Under the pieces are notes generated by a model. That model was not told where the DNA came from. It saw nothing but the letters and a program-made list of their open reading frames with translations, and made no database searches. Positions 45,583-55,886 of a DNA stretch of 64,000 nt are shown one piece after another. The position numbers and the translations under genes were made by a program. This stretch comes from Finegoldia magna_J (GTDB lineage: Bacteria; Bacillota; Clostridia; Tissierellales; Peptoniphilaceae): the NCBI RefSeq assembly GCF_002243175.1, contig NZ_NDYF01000016.1:62001-126000 (forward strand), given 5' to 3'. Position 1 is the first letter of the stretch, and each line of letters begins with the position of its first letter.

Positions 45583-47418
45583 TTATACGTAAAACTCCGC
45601 CTGTGCATCCCACAATTTCTTGTACATTCCGTTCTTACCAATCAAACTGTCGTGATCTCCTGTTTCAGCAATTTCTCCCTTGTCGAATACGATAATTTTG
45701 TCGGAGAATTTGCAACTAGACAACCTATGTGAGATAAAAATCGCCGTTCTGTCTTTGATTATTTCGCCCAATTTCTCGTAAATTTCAGCTTCACTTATAG
45801 GGTCAAGGCTCGCAGTCGGTTCATCCAAAATCAAAAACGGACTGTCTTGGTACAACGCTCTTGCAATGGCGATTTTTTGTTCTTGACCTTTGGAAACGCT
45901 GATTCCATTTTCGTCGATATCTTTGTACAGATAAGTTTGGATCCCCTTGTCCCATTTTTGAACATCATCGTACATTCCAACATCTTTAAGTGATTGAATT
46001 ACTTTTTCTTCGTCGTAATCCATTCCCGAAGCGACATTTTGTGCCAATGGATATGCGAACAAATTAAAATCTTGGAATACAACTGAGAATATTTTCAAAT
46101 ATTCATCGTATCTGTATTTTTTGATGTTAATTCCATTCAACAAGATTTCCCCTTCAGTAACATCGTAAAATCTAATCAACAACTTCACAAAAGTAGTCTT
46201 GCCACAACCGTTTTGCCCTACAATCGCCAATTTTTTCCCAAGGTCGAATTTCAAATTGATATTTTTCAATACCCAATTGTCAGTTCCAGGATATTTGAAG
46301 CTGACATTTTTGAATTCGACTTCGTATTTTTTGTCCGATCTTTTCTCCGTAGTCAAACTTCCATTGTAAAACTCCGATTTTTTGTGCAAATAATCCATCA
46401 TAAGTTCTGCGTACGGAGTGTTTGTCTTGTACAATGCAACGCCTTCCAAGAATTTCGACAAATTGCTCGTAAAATTTATCAAACTTCCAAGATATTGGCT
46501 GAGCATTCCTATTGAAATAGCTCCGAGCAATGATTTGGATACTACGACAAGATAAATCAACAAAACTTGTAATTTCGAGAAAAATTCGCTGAGTATTTTG
46601 TAAGTGACACCTTCTGTCGACATAATTCTATCGAAAAATCCACCAGGATTAAAAATCCCACATTCATTAAGCATTCTGCTCGCGAGATTATATTGACGAT
46701 ACATTCTCGTATCCAGCATTCTACTTTTATCTTTCATTTGCCAACAATAAAATGAGAACACTCTGTTTCCGAATTTTCCTTGTTCAGCTATTTTGTTCCA
46801 AATTTCAAACTGTTTTGCGTTGAATTTCTGTGAAATCCATGATAAAAATACAACCACTACAATCAGTAAAATATTTATCCAGACGCTATTTAGAAACGAA
46901 AAACTTTCTGGTGCGTTCCATTTCGTAGCTAAAAATTGATACGACAACACCAAACTACCTATCATCGCCAATAAAGACTCCAATATCATATCGTATGCGT
47001 AAAGAACTCTTATAATTCCGAATTCACCGATGTTTATGTTTTGTTCTATATTCGATTTTTCCCCAATAATGTCTGTGTCTTGGGATTGTTTGTAATCCAA
47101 TTCATTGAATTTTTCGGATAAAATATGAAAAAATATCTCGTATTTCTTGTCCTTGTATGTGTTTTGGATTTTATTCGTCAAAGCCAGAATTATTTGAATG
47201 AAAAACACTGACAACAACGCAATTACTGCCCATTTACCTACAAATTGTACAGGCATCTTATTGACAATTGCATCTATCATTCTTGCAGATGCGTAAATAC
47301 TAATTAAAGGAAAAATCGCAGAGAATAAACAGTTAAGAGTGTAGCTGATAATAAGCTTTTTGTAATTTTTCCACAAAACACTCCAAGTATCTTTGAATAA
47401 TTTAAGATTCTTTTGCAT
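45583..47418 (-). CDS. ABC exporter half-transporter (TM + ATPase), partner B
   Basis: The 611-residue protein has about six helices in the first 330 residues, then an ATPase domain: Walker A GQNGCGKTTF (about residue 405), signature VSKGQEQKIAIARA (the usual LSGGQ is VSKGQ), Walker B LILDEPTASLD and ISHRLSS. It overlaps the upstream partner by 17 bp, and the two probably form a heterodimer exporting a peptide or lipid. Confidence 0.92.
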   Translation of the reverse strand: MQKNLKLFKDTWSVLWKNYKKLIISYTLNCLFSAIFPLISIYASARMIDAIVNKMPVQFVGKWAVIALLSVFFIQIILALTNKIQNTYKDKKYEIFFHILSEKFNELDYKQSQDTDIIGEKSNIEQNINIGEFGIIRVLYAYDMILESLLAMIGSLVLSYQFLATKWNAPESFSFLNSVWINILLIVVVVFLSWISQKFNAKQFEIWNKIAEQGKFGNRVFSFYCWQMKDKSRMLDTRMYRQYNLASRMLNECGIFNPGGFFDRIMSTEGVTYKILSEFFSKLQVLLIYLVVVSKSLLGAISIGMLSQYLGSLINFTSNLSKFLEGVALYKTNTPYAELMMDYLHKKSEFYNGSLTTEKRSDKKYEVEFKNVSFKYPGTDNWVLKNINLKFDLGKKLAIVGQNGCGKTTFVKLLIRFYDVTEGEILLNGINIKKYRYDEYLKIFSVVFQDFNLFAYPLAQNVASGMDYDEEKVIQSLKDVGMYDDVQKWDKGIQTYLYKDIDENGISVSKGQEQKIAIARALYQDSPFLILDEPTASLDPISEAEIYEKLGEIIKDRTAIFISHRLSSCKFSDKIIVFDKGEIAETGDHDSLIGKNGMYKKLWDAQAEFYV

Positions 47419-49204
47419 TGTAGTCCTCCCTGTAATATTTCGCTTGAGTGTCGAACAAATACTTGTACGTTCCGCCTTTTTCCATCAATTCTTCGTGAGT
47501 TCCACGTTCTTCAATCCCCTTATTTCCAATCAACAAAATGTAATCGCAAAATCTCGTCGAAGCCATTCTATGAGAAATAAAAATCGATGTATGGTTTTTC
47601 GTTAGTTCATTGTATTTGTTGTACAAATCCCTCTCTGCCAATGGGTCAAGCGCTGCTGTTGGCTCATCTAATATCAAAAACTTCGAACTTCTGTACAAAG
47701 CTCTCGCAAGAAGTAGTTTTTGTGTTTCCCCTCCTGATAAAACCGGTGAATCTTGGTAGATATATTTTTCAATCGTGTTGAATACTCCTTTTGGAAATTC
47801 CTTAACCTTTTCATATAGGCCTGCTAATTTCAACACTTCTTCCACGCCTTCCACATCATCTGTGGATTTTGATTGAGTTACATTCATGTAAATTGTTTCC
47901 GGCAATATCGAATAATCTTGGAATACCGCAGAGAAAATCTCGTAATATTTTCTTCTGTTGAGTTCTCTCAAATCAATCCCATTGACAAGCACACGACCTT
48001 CTGTTGGATCCAAAAATCCTATCAAAAGTTTGATCAACGTAGTTTTCCCCGATCCATTGAGTCCAACTACAGCTACCTTTTCTTGTGGGTTGACTTGGAA
48101 GTTCACATTCTTCAATACAAATTCATCACTACCAGGATATTTATATCCCACATTTTCGAATTTTATCGTAATATCCTCGTCAGGATTTAATTCGATTCCT
48201 CCGTCTTTTTTGAACTTTTCTTCCAAATCTACAAACTCTCTTACAGTTGCGATATCCTTCGCTTCCATAAAAAGCACACTCAGAAAATTGAACAATCTTT
48301 GAATATCGTAGCCGAATTTTGTTTGTGCGGAAAAAGCCAACAAGAACATACTTGCATCAATTTTGCCATTGACTGCAAAATTTATTAAATAATAATATGT
48401 AACGGAATTTCTCAAAAGGTTGAACACGCAATCCAAGAAATCTGCCATCAACATTTTGTTGCCCATCTTGTTCAAGAAATCATCGTACATTACAAAAACG
48501 CTGTCGTAAATATCTTCCAGCCAATTTCCAAGCCCGAACATCCTGATATCTTTTGCGTGTTTGTGGCTACTAACTGAATTAATGTAGTTGAATTCCTTCT
48601 CAAACTTAGCCTGAGTTTTCCTGTTATCGTACTTCCATTGTTTAAGTTTTTTTGAATACAGAAAACTAATCAAACTTGCGATAATCGACACCAAAATTAT
48701 GAAAATAGGAAGCCTTGCAAGTAAAATCAAATACACACTCGTGCTGATTAGTAAATACAAAACGTCTTTCATCGTAATCCAGATATGTTCTGTAGCTTTA
48801 TCATTTCCTTCTAAGTTTACGTTCGCCTTTTCGGATAAATCCAACACATTCTTGTCCAAAGTCATCTCATAATCCATCGACAAGAATTTTTCGATACATT
48901 GATTTAACATCAAAGTTCGAATGTAGATTTTTTTCGGCAAGATCCTCAAATCCAACGACTCTTTTGTCGCTGAACATACGAAAATCAAAACCGCAAACAC
49001 GACAACTGTAAGCATAATCGTTGTGAAATCTTGTGAGTTTTCAACCATTTTGATAATTTGTGGAGTAAAGTACAACTGTAAAATATCAATTCCAGCAGTT
49101 GTGATAGCCATAATTATCAGCATGAAAATCAAACTTTTTTGGTTGTTCCACGCAAGATTGAACATAAATTTTATATTATCATTTGTAGAATATTTTTTCT
49201 TCAT
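47402..49204 (-). CDS. ABC exporter half-transporter (TM + ATPase), partner A
   Basis: The 600-residue protein has six helices and an ATPase domain with Walker A GLNGSGKTTL (about residue 390), signature LSGGETQKLLLARA, Walker B LILDEPTAALD and ISHRMAS. The canonical signature here and the odd one in the partner suggest an asymmetric heterodimer. It lies downstream of the histidine-kinase and LytTR pair, which may control it. Confidence 0.92.
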   Translation of the reverse strand: MKKKYSTNDNIKFMFNLAWNNQKSLIFMLIIMAITTAGIDILQLYFTPQIIKMVENSQDFTTIMLTVVVFAVLIFVCSATKESLDLRILPKKIYIRTLMLNQCIEKFLSMDYEMTLDKNVLDLSEKANVNLEGNDKATEHIWITMKDVLYLLISTSVYLILLARLPIFIILVSIIASLISFLYSKKLKQWKYDNRKTQAKFEKEFNYINSVSSHKHAKDIRMFGLGNWLEDIYDSVFVMYDDFLNKMGNKMLMADFLDCVFNLLRNSVTYYYLINFAVNGKIDASMFLLAFSAQTKFGYDIQRLFNFLSVLFMEAKDIATVREFVDLEEKFKKDGGIELNPDEDITIKFENVGYKYPGSDEFVLKNVNFQVNPQEKVAVVGLNGSGKTTLIKLLIGFLDPTEGRVLVNGIDLRELNRRKYYEIFSAVFQDYSILPETIYMNVTQSKSTDDVEGVEEVLKLAGLYEKVKEFPKGVFNTIEKYIYQDSPVLSGGETQKLLLARALYRSSKFLILDEPTAALDPLAERDLYNKYNELTKNHTSIFISHRMASTRFCDYILLIGNKGIEERGTHEELMEKGGTYKYLFDTQAKYYREDYNAKES

Positions 49205-49283
49205 AACTACCTCCCAATAATATATTAAACGAAATACTATCGTATTTACGTTTTAGGGATAAGCACATCAAAAACAGGGATGA

Positions 49284-49949
49284 CTATATCAAAATCTCCG
49301 TCGTAAAAGCATTGTCCTCTGAATTTCTGTTGATGTAACCATCGTATTTGTCGACGATTTCGTCGATACTGATAAGTCCCAGGCCTCTGTTCTCGCCCTT
49401 TGTCGATTTGAAAATTCTGCCAAACTTCTCCTGTTTTTTGCTACTTGTCTTGTTAGTAAATGAAATGTACAATTTATTGCCCTTCATATCCATATAAATC
49501 CTGATAAATCTGTCCTCTTCTGGCAAATTTCTCACCGATTCAATCGCATTATCGAACAAATTTCCGATAATCGTCGCCAAATCGATATCTTTTATATCCA
49601 AAATATTTGAAATCTTGCAGTCGGCGATGCATTTTATGTTTTCATTAGTCGCCATAGTTATCTTGGAATTCAAGATAGCATCCGCCATCCTATTCCCAGT
49701 CCTAATCACAGGTGCTATTGAATGCAAATTCTCATCCAAATTATCCAAGTAGTTCTTGATAGATTCCATATCATTTTCAGCAACAAAAGAGCGCAAAGTT
49801 TGCAAGTGATTTCTGTAATTGTGGCGAAATTTTCTGATATCGCGGTACATATTCTCCACTTCTTGATAATGAGTGTTCAACAGTTGCTGTTGATATTCAA
49901 AAATATCTTTTTTAGAAAACAAAATCCTAATTTTACTCAAAAATCTCAT
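49284..49949 (-). CDS. Sensor-less GHKL histidine kinase (AgrC-type catalytic part)
   Basis: The 221-residue protein has FRHNYRNHLQTLRSF with the phospho-accepting His, then NLFDNAIESV (N-box) and GRGLGLISIDEIVDKY-like ENRGLGLISIDEIV (G-box). No membrane segment is present, so it lacks the usual AgrC sensor and is probably cytosolic. It starts 7 bp after the response regulator gene. Confidence 0.85.
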   Translation of the reverse strand: MRFLSKIRILFSKKDIFEYQQQLLNTHYQEVENMYRDIRKFRHNYRNHLQTLRSFVAENDMESIKNYLDNLDENLHSIAPVIRTGNRMADAILNSKITMATNENIKCIADCKISNILDIKDIDLATIIGNLFDNAIESVRNLPEEDRFIRIYMDMKGNKLYISFTNKTSSKKQEKFGRIFKSTKGENRGLGLISIDEIVDKYDGYINRNSEDNAFTTEILI

Positions 49950-49956
49950 ATCTCAC

Positions 49957-50652
49957 CTAATAAAACTCAATAATTTTTCTGTTAAGCTCGTTGAACTTCG
50001 CATTTGACAACAAAAATTTGCTATCATCCTCCAACAAAACATAATCCTTCTTTGTTTCTGCGATTTTTTCAATATTAATAATCTCCGAACGACTCACCCT
50101 GAAAAATCTGTCATCCAGCATATCCAATAGTTGTGTCAACGTCATCCTAATTCTGTAACTTTTATTTTGTGCGAAAATATCCACGTAATTTTTGTCCGAA
50201 ATACAACTGAAGATATCCTTCAACGAAATCTTCGTATTAATCCCGTTGTCCTTGACTATAATGAACTTTTCCTTGTTGTTCATTTGATTAGTCGCCTTGT
50301 CCAAAAGTTCGAAAAGTTTCTCCTTTTTTATAGGCTTAATCAAAAAATTCAAAGCATTAACATCATATCCGTATCCGATATATTCTGGATAACCGCTGAT
50401 GAAAATAATCTGAATATCGGAATTTTTCTCACGAATTCTCTTGGATAATTCCACGCCATTAATTTTTTTCATCTCAACATCCAACAATAAAATATCTATA
50501 TAATCATTTTCATCGTAATTGAATATAAAATTCTCACCAGATGAAAAAAGCTCAGCCTTCAAATCAATTTTGTTGATATCTGCCCATTCTTCACAATATT
50601 TCTTATACAAATTTCTTATATTTTCTTCGTCATCAACGATTGCAATATTCAT
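49957..50652 (-). CDS. LytTR-type response regulator
   Basis: From the ATG at 50652 (231 residues) it has a receiver domain (MNIAIVDDEEN, phospho-Asp in ILLLDVEM) and a LytTR DNA-binding domain (RFFRVSRSEIINIEKI). This AgrA-like pair with the downstream kinase would regulate genes on a signal. The longer frame to 50715 lacks a good ribosome site. Confidence 0.9.
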   Translation of the reverse strand: MNIAIVDDEENIRNLYKKYCEEWADINKIDLKAELFSSGENFIFNYDENDYIDILLLDVEMKKINGVELSKRIREKNSDIQIIFISGYPEYIGYGYDVNALNFLIKPIKKEKLFELLDKATNQMNNKEKFIIVKDNGINTKISLKDIFSCISDKNYVDIFAQNKSYRIRMTLTQLLDMLDDRFFRVSRSEIINIEKIAETKKDYVLLEDDSKFLLSNAKFNELNRKIIEFY

Positions 50653-50698
50653 AACACACCTCTGTCTTATTTTATCACAACAAATTATTTTCCAATAA

Positions 50699-50732
50699 AA
50701 AAAAGCTACTGACACCTTGTGCCAATAGCTAA
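50699..50732 (-). terminator. Terminator of galU
   Basis: On the minus strand AGCTATTGGCA and TGTCAGTAGCT pair (one mismatch), followed by eight T. Confidence 0.85.
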
Positions 50733-50735
50733 TAA

Positions 50736-51599
50736 TTATTTTTCTCGTAAAAACTCTAACAATTCATCCTTTATTTTCTCATCATGAAGTGCAAAATCAA
50801 CCGTAGCCTTCACAAAACCAAGCTTGTTACCGACATCATATCTTTTGCCTATAAAATCATACGCAATCATCTTGCGTTTTTCGGCTAACTTGTTCAAAGC
50901 ATCAGTCAATTGAATTTCGTTATTCTTGCCAGGTTTTGTTTCGTGAAGAATCGGAAAAATATCTGGCGTTACAATGTATCTTCCAAGAATTGCCAAGTTA
51001 GTTGTGGCCTCTTCACGACTTGGTTTTTCAACCAACGACTCAACCTCAGTAATTCTATCCGAAGTCTTCACACCATTCACAATCCCGTACTTATCGACAT
51101 CATCCCACGAAACTTCTTGCACACCCAAAACCGGCGCCTCTTCCTTTTCGTAAATATCAGCCATTTGTTTGATACAAGGAAGTTCATCAGAAGTATTGTA
51201 GATAATATCATCGCCCAACAAAATCGCAAAAGGCTCACCACCAACAAAACTTTCTGCGTATTTTATCGCATCGCCAAGACCGTTTTTCTTCTTCTGTCTA
51301 ATAGTGTAAATGTTCGCCATCTTCGAAAGCTCGTGAATTTCTCGTGATATCTCCGAAGACTTCTTATTCAATTCGTATTCCAATTCGAAATTCACATCAA
51401 AATAATCCTCGATAGATCCCTTATCCTTGCTTATAATAATCAAAATATCCGTAATTCCAGAATCCACAACCTCCTTTACAATATGATGCAAAGTTGGTTT
51501 GTCGTAGATTGGAAGCATCTCCTTCGGAACAGATTTCGATGCAGGAAGCATCCTCGTACCAAAACCCGCCGCAGGAATAACCGCTTTTCTTACCTTCAT
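50736..51599 (-). CDS. galU: UTP-glucose-1-phosphate uridylyltransferase
   Basis: GalU makes UDP-glucose for wall and capsule glycans. The 287-residue protein begins MKVRKAVIPAAGFGTRMLPA with the nucleotide-binding G-x-G-T-R, then PKEMLPIYDKPTLHHIV and LGDDIIY. I chose the ATG at 51599, with GAGGAG 5 bp before it, over the GTG two codons upstream. Confidence 0.95.
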   Translation of the reverse strand: MKVRKAVIPAAGFGTRMLPASKSVPKEMLPIYDKPTLHHIVKEVVDSGITDILIIISKDKGSIEDYFDVNFELEYELNKKSSEISREIHELSKMANIYTIRQKKKNGLGDAIKYAESFVGGEPFAILLGDDIIYNTSDELPCIKQMADIYEKEEAPVLGVQEVSWDDVDKYGIVNGVKTSDRITEVESLVEKPSREEATTNLAILGRYIVTPDIFPILHETKPGKNNEIQLTDALNKLAEKRKMIAYDFIGKRYDVGNKLGFVKATVDFALHDEKIKDELLEFLREK

Positions 51600-51719
51600 T
51601 GTCACTCCTCGTGTTATAATTTTACGCCATAAATCATTTGTCTCTATTAATATTGTAACAAGAAATGTTGATTTTTGCTATAAGGGGAGTGTAGGTCGCA
51701 AGATTGAGACTTCGTAAAT

Positions 51720-51912
51720 GCTTACAAAAAGTGCAAAACCGATTTGCACGAATATCTGACTTACGAAAATAAAAAAATCCTCACGCTCGTGATCCTAAAA
51801 TCTCAAGTGCGCCTCCGGCTGGCACGAGTGAGATTTTCTACGGGTCACTTCGCTTGGATTTTTAGTTATTTTCTCCAGATGATATTCTTAGCAAAATCGG
51901 TAATCCACTTTT
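51720..51912 (-). repeat. Dispersed repeat, inverted diverged copy
   Basis: On the minus strand this stretch matches the copy at 52020-52245. Shared blocks include CTGACTTACGAAAAT, the AAAATCTCA/TGAGATTTT stem with GTGC/GCAC inside, ATTTTCTCCAGATGA and TTCTTAGCAAA (given in plus orientation). It faces its partner across about 110 bp, so 51720-52245 is a long imperfect palindrome without a gene. Confidence 0.75.
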
Positions 51913-52019
51913 TACGCGACACAGAATTTATTTCATCTCCTTCTCCCCCGTTATAAAACTTGCCTATTTTTAAATGATATTTTTTATATTACTCTTTTTA
52001 TCCCTGTGGATATACAAAA

Positions 52020-52245
52020 TCAGATTACTGCATTTGCTAAGAATCGTTGTAGCACTATAATAAAAGCTCGTAACTAAGCGAGTCATCTGGAGAAAATTGT
52101 ATCAAATTCAATCGAAGAAATTCGTTAAAAATCTCATTGTCTGAGTGCTTAGCACGAGTTTGAGATTTTAGAATTTCGAGATTAGAATTTGCCAATTTTC
52201 GTAAGTCAGACGATGCGTGTTACGACTTTTATTTCCGTATGCTTG
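52020..52245 (+). repeat. Dispersed repeat, forward copy
   Basis: This copy is nearly identical to 63430-63655 over about 220 bp (shared blocks such as AACTAAGCGAGTCATCTGGA and CAAATTCAATCGAAGAAATT). It has an internal hairpin, AAAATCTCA...TGAGATTTT around GAGTGC/GCAC. It has no ORF. With the inverted copy it resembles a MITE. Confidence 0.85.
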
Positions 52246-52274
52246 TGCAGAGATTTTTATTCTTTTCCACAATA

Positions 52275-52308
52275 AAAAAATAGGCAAGACCTGTGTTCTT
52301 ACCTATTC
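52275..52308 (-). terminator. Terminator of clpB
   Basis: On the minus strand AATAGGTAAGA and TCTTGCCTATT pair, followed by TTTTTT. Confidence 0.85.
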
Positions 52309-52316
52309 TCTAAAAT

Positions 52317-54902
52317 CTATTTCTTTCTAATTCCCAATTCGCCATCTACATTTGTAATAACGACAGTGTCTTTGTCAGTTACAGTGCCTTTTATCAATTC
52401 ACGTCCAAGTTTTGTTTCAACGTTGGATTCGATAAATCTCTTAACCGGTCTTGCACCGTACAATACATCGTATGCTTTGTCGATAATCAAATCTTCTGCA
52501 GATTCGTCGATTTCGATGGTGATTTGTCTGTCTTCCAATTGTTTTTGTAACAATGAAACTTGTTTTTCGATAATCTTGTAGATGTCATCTTTTGTCAATG
52601 GTTTGAACATTACGATATCGTCAATTCTGTTCAAAAATTCTGGTTTGAATCGTGCTTTCAATTCGTCCATCACAGAATTTCTGCTTTCATCAGAAATATT
52701 TCCGCTGTCGTCAATTCCTTCAATCAAATCCATTGATCCAATGTTACTTGTCATTATGATGATCGTGTTTTTGAAATCGACAGTTCTACCTTTGTTGTCA
52801 GTCAAACGTCCGTCATCCAAAACTTGCAACAAAATGTTGAACACATCTGGATGTGCTTTTTCGATTTCGTCGAACAAAATCACTGAGTATGGTTTTCTTC
52901 TGACAGCTTCAGTTAGTTGACCACCTTCATCATATCCAACATATCCTGGAGGAGCTCCGACAAGTCTACTTACTGCGTGTTTTTCCATATATTCTGACAT
53001 ATCGATACGAATCAAATTCTTTTCATCATCAAACATATTTTCAGTCAAAGCTTTTGCAAGTTCTGTCTTACCAACACCAGTTGGTCCAAGGAATATAAAT
53101 GAACCGATTGGTCTGTTGAGCGATTTCAAACCACTTCTAGCTCTGATGATTGCATCAGTCACAGCAGTTACAGCTTCATCTTGTCCCACAACTCTCTTGT
53201 GCAACAACTTGTCCATATTCAAAATCTTGTCACGTTCTGTTTCCACTAATTTTGTCACAGGAATTGAAGTCCACTTGCTCACAACTTCTGCTATTTCATC
53301 TTCAGTTACGCTTTCTTTTATAATTGAACTGTCATCTTCATCCATTTTCTTGTTCAATTCTTCAAGCTTGTTTTCAAGTTCGACTAATTTTCCGTATTTT
53401 AATTCAGACAATTTTTCAAAATCGTATTTTCTTTGAGCTTCTTCCATTTCGTGTTTAACGGCTTCGATTTCAGATTTTGTCTCCTTGATTTCATCGACCT
53501 TGGATTTTTGTTGAGTCCATTCCATATACATCGCATCAAACTCGTTTTTAGTGTCTTGTAATTCTTTTTCCAAATTTTCGAGTCTGATTTTACTCATTTC
53601 ATCGTCTTCTTTGTTCAAAGCAGCACGTTCGATTTCAAGTTGCAATATTTTTCTCTTAGTTTCGTCGATGCTTTCAGGCATAGAATCAATCTCAGTTCTA
53701 ACCATCGCACTCGCTTCGTCCATCAAATCAATTGCCTTGTCTGGCAAAAATCTGTCGGTAATATATCTGTCCGACAAAGTTGCCGCAGCGATTACAGCGT
53801 TGTCAGTGATTTTGATTCCGTGATAAATCTCGTATTTGTCCTTGATACCACGCAATATCGAAATTGTGTCTTCAACTGAAGGTTCTTCAACCAAAACTTT
53901 TTGGAATCTTCTTTCCAATGCGCCATCTGTTTCGATGTATTTTCTGTATTCATCCAACGTTGTAGCGCCGATTGTTCTTATTTCACCACGTGCTAACATT
54001 GGCTTCAACAAGTTTGCAGCATCCATTGCGCCTTCTGATTTGCCGGCTCCAACCAAAGTGTGAATCTCATCGATAAACATAATGATTTTGCCGTCAGAAT
54101 CTGCAACTTCTTTCAATACAGCCTTCAATCTTTCTTCGAATTCTCCTCTAAATTTCGCACCGGCAATCAAACTTCCCATATCCAATGCAAAAATAGATTT
54201 GTTTCTCAAAGTTTCTGGAACATCGTCATTGACAATTCTAAGCGCCAAGCCTTCCACAATCGCAGTTTTACCAACACCAGGTTGACCAATCAACACAGGA
54301 TTGTTCTTCGTTCTACGACTCAAAATCCTAACGCTGTGTCTGATTTCATCGTCACGACCGATAACTGGATCAAGCTTGCCTTCTTTTGCCAAATCAGTCA
54401 AATTACGACCGTATTTTGTCAACACATCAGTTGTATCTTCTGGATTGTCAGAATCTACCTTTTGATTTCCTCTCAAATCTTTCAAATTAGATGTGAAGTT
54501 TTGTTTGTTGACATTAAAATCTTTCAACAAAACTGCACTAACAGTATTTTTTTCTCCCAAAATACTCATAAAAATGTGTTCAACAGAAATGAAACTGTCT
54601 CCCATGGACTTTGCTTCGTCTTCTGCCTTCAACAAAATTCTTTGAAAAGCAGTGCTTGGGTACACACTAGATTGACTGTCGTTTTTTGGAAGAGAATCTA
54701 TTTTTTGATTAAAAGCGCTCACGATTTTTTTGTAATCAGCGCCGATTTTTTGAATAGTCTTTGCAACTATTGAATCTGAATCAGACAATAAGCAATAGCT
54801 TAAATGAACATCCGTAACTTCTGGATTGCCCAATTTTATAGCTGTATTTTGCGCATCTTGAATTGCTTGAACAGATTTTTGTGTGAATTTGTTTAAATCC
54901 AT
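52317..54902 (-). CDS. clpB: ClpB protein disaggregase
   Basis: ClpB is an AAA+ hexamer that extracts proteins from aggregates with DnaK/DnaJ. The 861-residue protein has the Clp N domain, AAA1 with Walker A GQPGVGKTA (about residue 205), a coiled-coil middle domain (about 400-520) and AAA2 with LGPTGVGKTELAKAL (about residue 605). It follows dnaJ by 18 bp and shares its CtsR-type control. Confidence 0.97.
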   Translation of the reverse strand: MDLNKFTQKSVQAIQDAQNTAIKLGNPEVTDVHLSYCLLSDSDSIVAKTIQKIGADYKKIVSAFNQKIDSLPKNDSQSSVYPSTAFQRILLKAEDEAKSMGDSFISVEHIFMSILGEKNTVSAVLLKDFNVNKQNFTSNLKDLRGNQKVDSDNPEDTTDVLTKYGRNLTDLAKEGKLDPVIGRDDEIRHSVRILSRRTKNNPVLIGQPGVGKTAIVEGLALRIVNDDVPETLRNKSIFALDMGSLIAGAKFRGEFEERLKAVLKEVADSDGKIIMFIDEIHTLVGAGKSEGAMDAANLLKPMLARGEIRTIGATTLDEYRKYIETDGALERRFQKVLVEEPSVEDTISILRGIKDKYEIYHGIKITDNAVIAAATLSDRYITDRFLPDKAIDLMDEASAMVRTEIDSMPESIDETKRKILQLEIERAALNKEDDEMSKIRLENLEKELQDTKNEFDAMYMEWTQQKSKVDEIKETKSEIEAVKHEMEEAQRKYDFEKLSELKYGKLVELENKLEELNKKMDEDDSSIIKESVTEDEIAEVVSKWTSIPVTKLVETERDKILNMDKLLHKRVVGQDEAVTAVTDAIIRARSGLKSLNRPIGSFIFLGPTGVGKTELAKALTENMFDDEKNLIRIDMSEYMEKHAVSRLVGAPPGYVGYDEGGQLTEAVRRKPYSVILFDEIEKAHPDVFNILLQVLDDGRLTDNKGRTVDFKNTIIIMTSNIGSMDLIEGIDDSGNISDESRNSVMDELKARFKPEFLNRIDDIVMFKPLTKDDIYKIIEKQVSLLQKQLEDRQITIEIDESAEDLIIDKAYDVLYGARPVKRFIESNVETKLGRELIKGTVTDKDTVVITNVDGELGIRKK

Positions 54903-54920
54903 AATCCTTACCCCCTAACA

Positions 54921-55865
54921 TTATTCAGAAATATCGTATAATTTTTTGTATAATTTTTCTTGTTCTTCGTTTAATTTTGTAGGATTTACTATGGAAATTT
55001 CAAGATACAAATCACCTTTGACACCTTTCATATCCACGAATCCCTTATCTTTAATCCTAATTCTTTGATTAGCCTTGATATTTTTCGGAATCTTAACCTT
55101 GATCCTCTCTCCACTAATCGTTTCAACATTGATTGATTTTCCAAAATAAGCTTCCCATGGTTTAAGTTCAACCTTCTTGATAATATTGTGATCTTCAAGC
55201 TTGTTGTACACATCAACCAAGTTAATCTTCACGTAAATGTCCCCGTCAACGCCGAATTTTTCGCCCTTGACCTTAATCTTCTTGCCAGGCAAAATCCCTT
55301 TTGGAATTTTCAAATTCAAATTGACACTTTTATCTCCAATCATAAGTCCCAATCTTTTTTCTACACCATTGTAGATATCTGATAGGGAAACGGAAATATC
55401 CGTGTCGTATCTTTGCCTTGGTTGTGATTTTCTTCCAGCGCCTTTGAATCCGCCGAAAATATCGGAGAAACCTCCGCCGCTACCTTGTCCACCCGAGAAA
55501 AACGCATTGAAAAAGTCCGAGAATCCTCCGCCACTGCCACCAGTTGTGTAAGTGTACGAACCAGAATTCTTGCCGAAACCACCGAATCCACCGAACCCGC
55601 CAAAATCGTACGCATTCGGATCGAAGTTTTGTCCGCCTTGGAAATTATAATTGGAGCCAAACATATCGTATTTTTTACGCTTATCTTCGTTGCCTAAAAC
55701 CTCGTAAGCCTCGTTGATTTCCTTGAATTTTTCCTGTGATTTCTCATCGCCTTTATTTAAATCAGGGTGATATTTCTTGGCGAGTTTTCTGTATGCTTTT
55801 TTAATTTCTTGGGAGCTCGCCTTTTTATCCACCCCCAAAACTTTGTAATAATCTTTATATTCCAT
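54921..55865 (-). CDS. DnaJ-like co-chaperone (CbpA type, no zinc finger)
   Basis: The 314-residue protein has an N-terminal J domain (DYYKVLGVDKKASSQEIKKA, YRKLAKKYHPDLNKG with HPD), a Gly/Phe/Ser-rich region (about 75-140) and the substrate-binding C-terminal domains. The Cys-rich zinc finger of true DnaJ is absent, so CbpA type is more likely. It is the first gene of the dnaJ-clpB operon. Confidence 0.9.
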   Translation of the reverse strand: MEYKDYYKVLGVDKKASSQEIKKAYRKLAKKYHPDLNKGDEKSQEKFKEINEAYEVLGNEDKRKKYDMFGSNYNFQGGQNFDPNAYDFGGFGGFGGFGKNSGSYTYTTGGSGGGFSDFFNAFFSGGQGSGGGFSDIFGGFKGAGRKSQPRQRYDTDISVSLSDIYNGVEKRLGLMIGDKSVNLNLKIPKGILPGKKIKVKGEKFGVDGDIYVKINLVDVYNKLEDHNIIKKVELKPWEAYFGKSINVETISGERIKVKIPKNIKANQRIRIKDKGFVDMKGVKGDLYLEISIVNPTKLNEEQEKLYKKLYDISE

Positions 55866-55886
55866 AAAAACCTCCCGTAATTTGTT

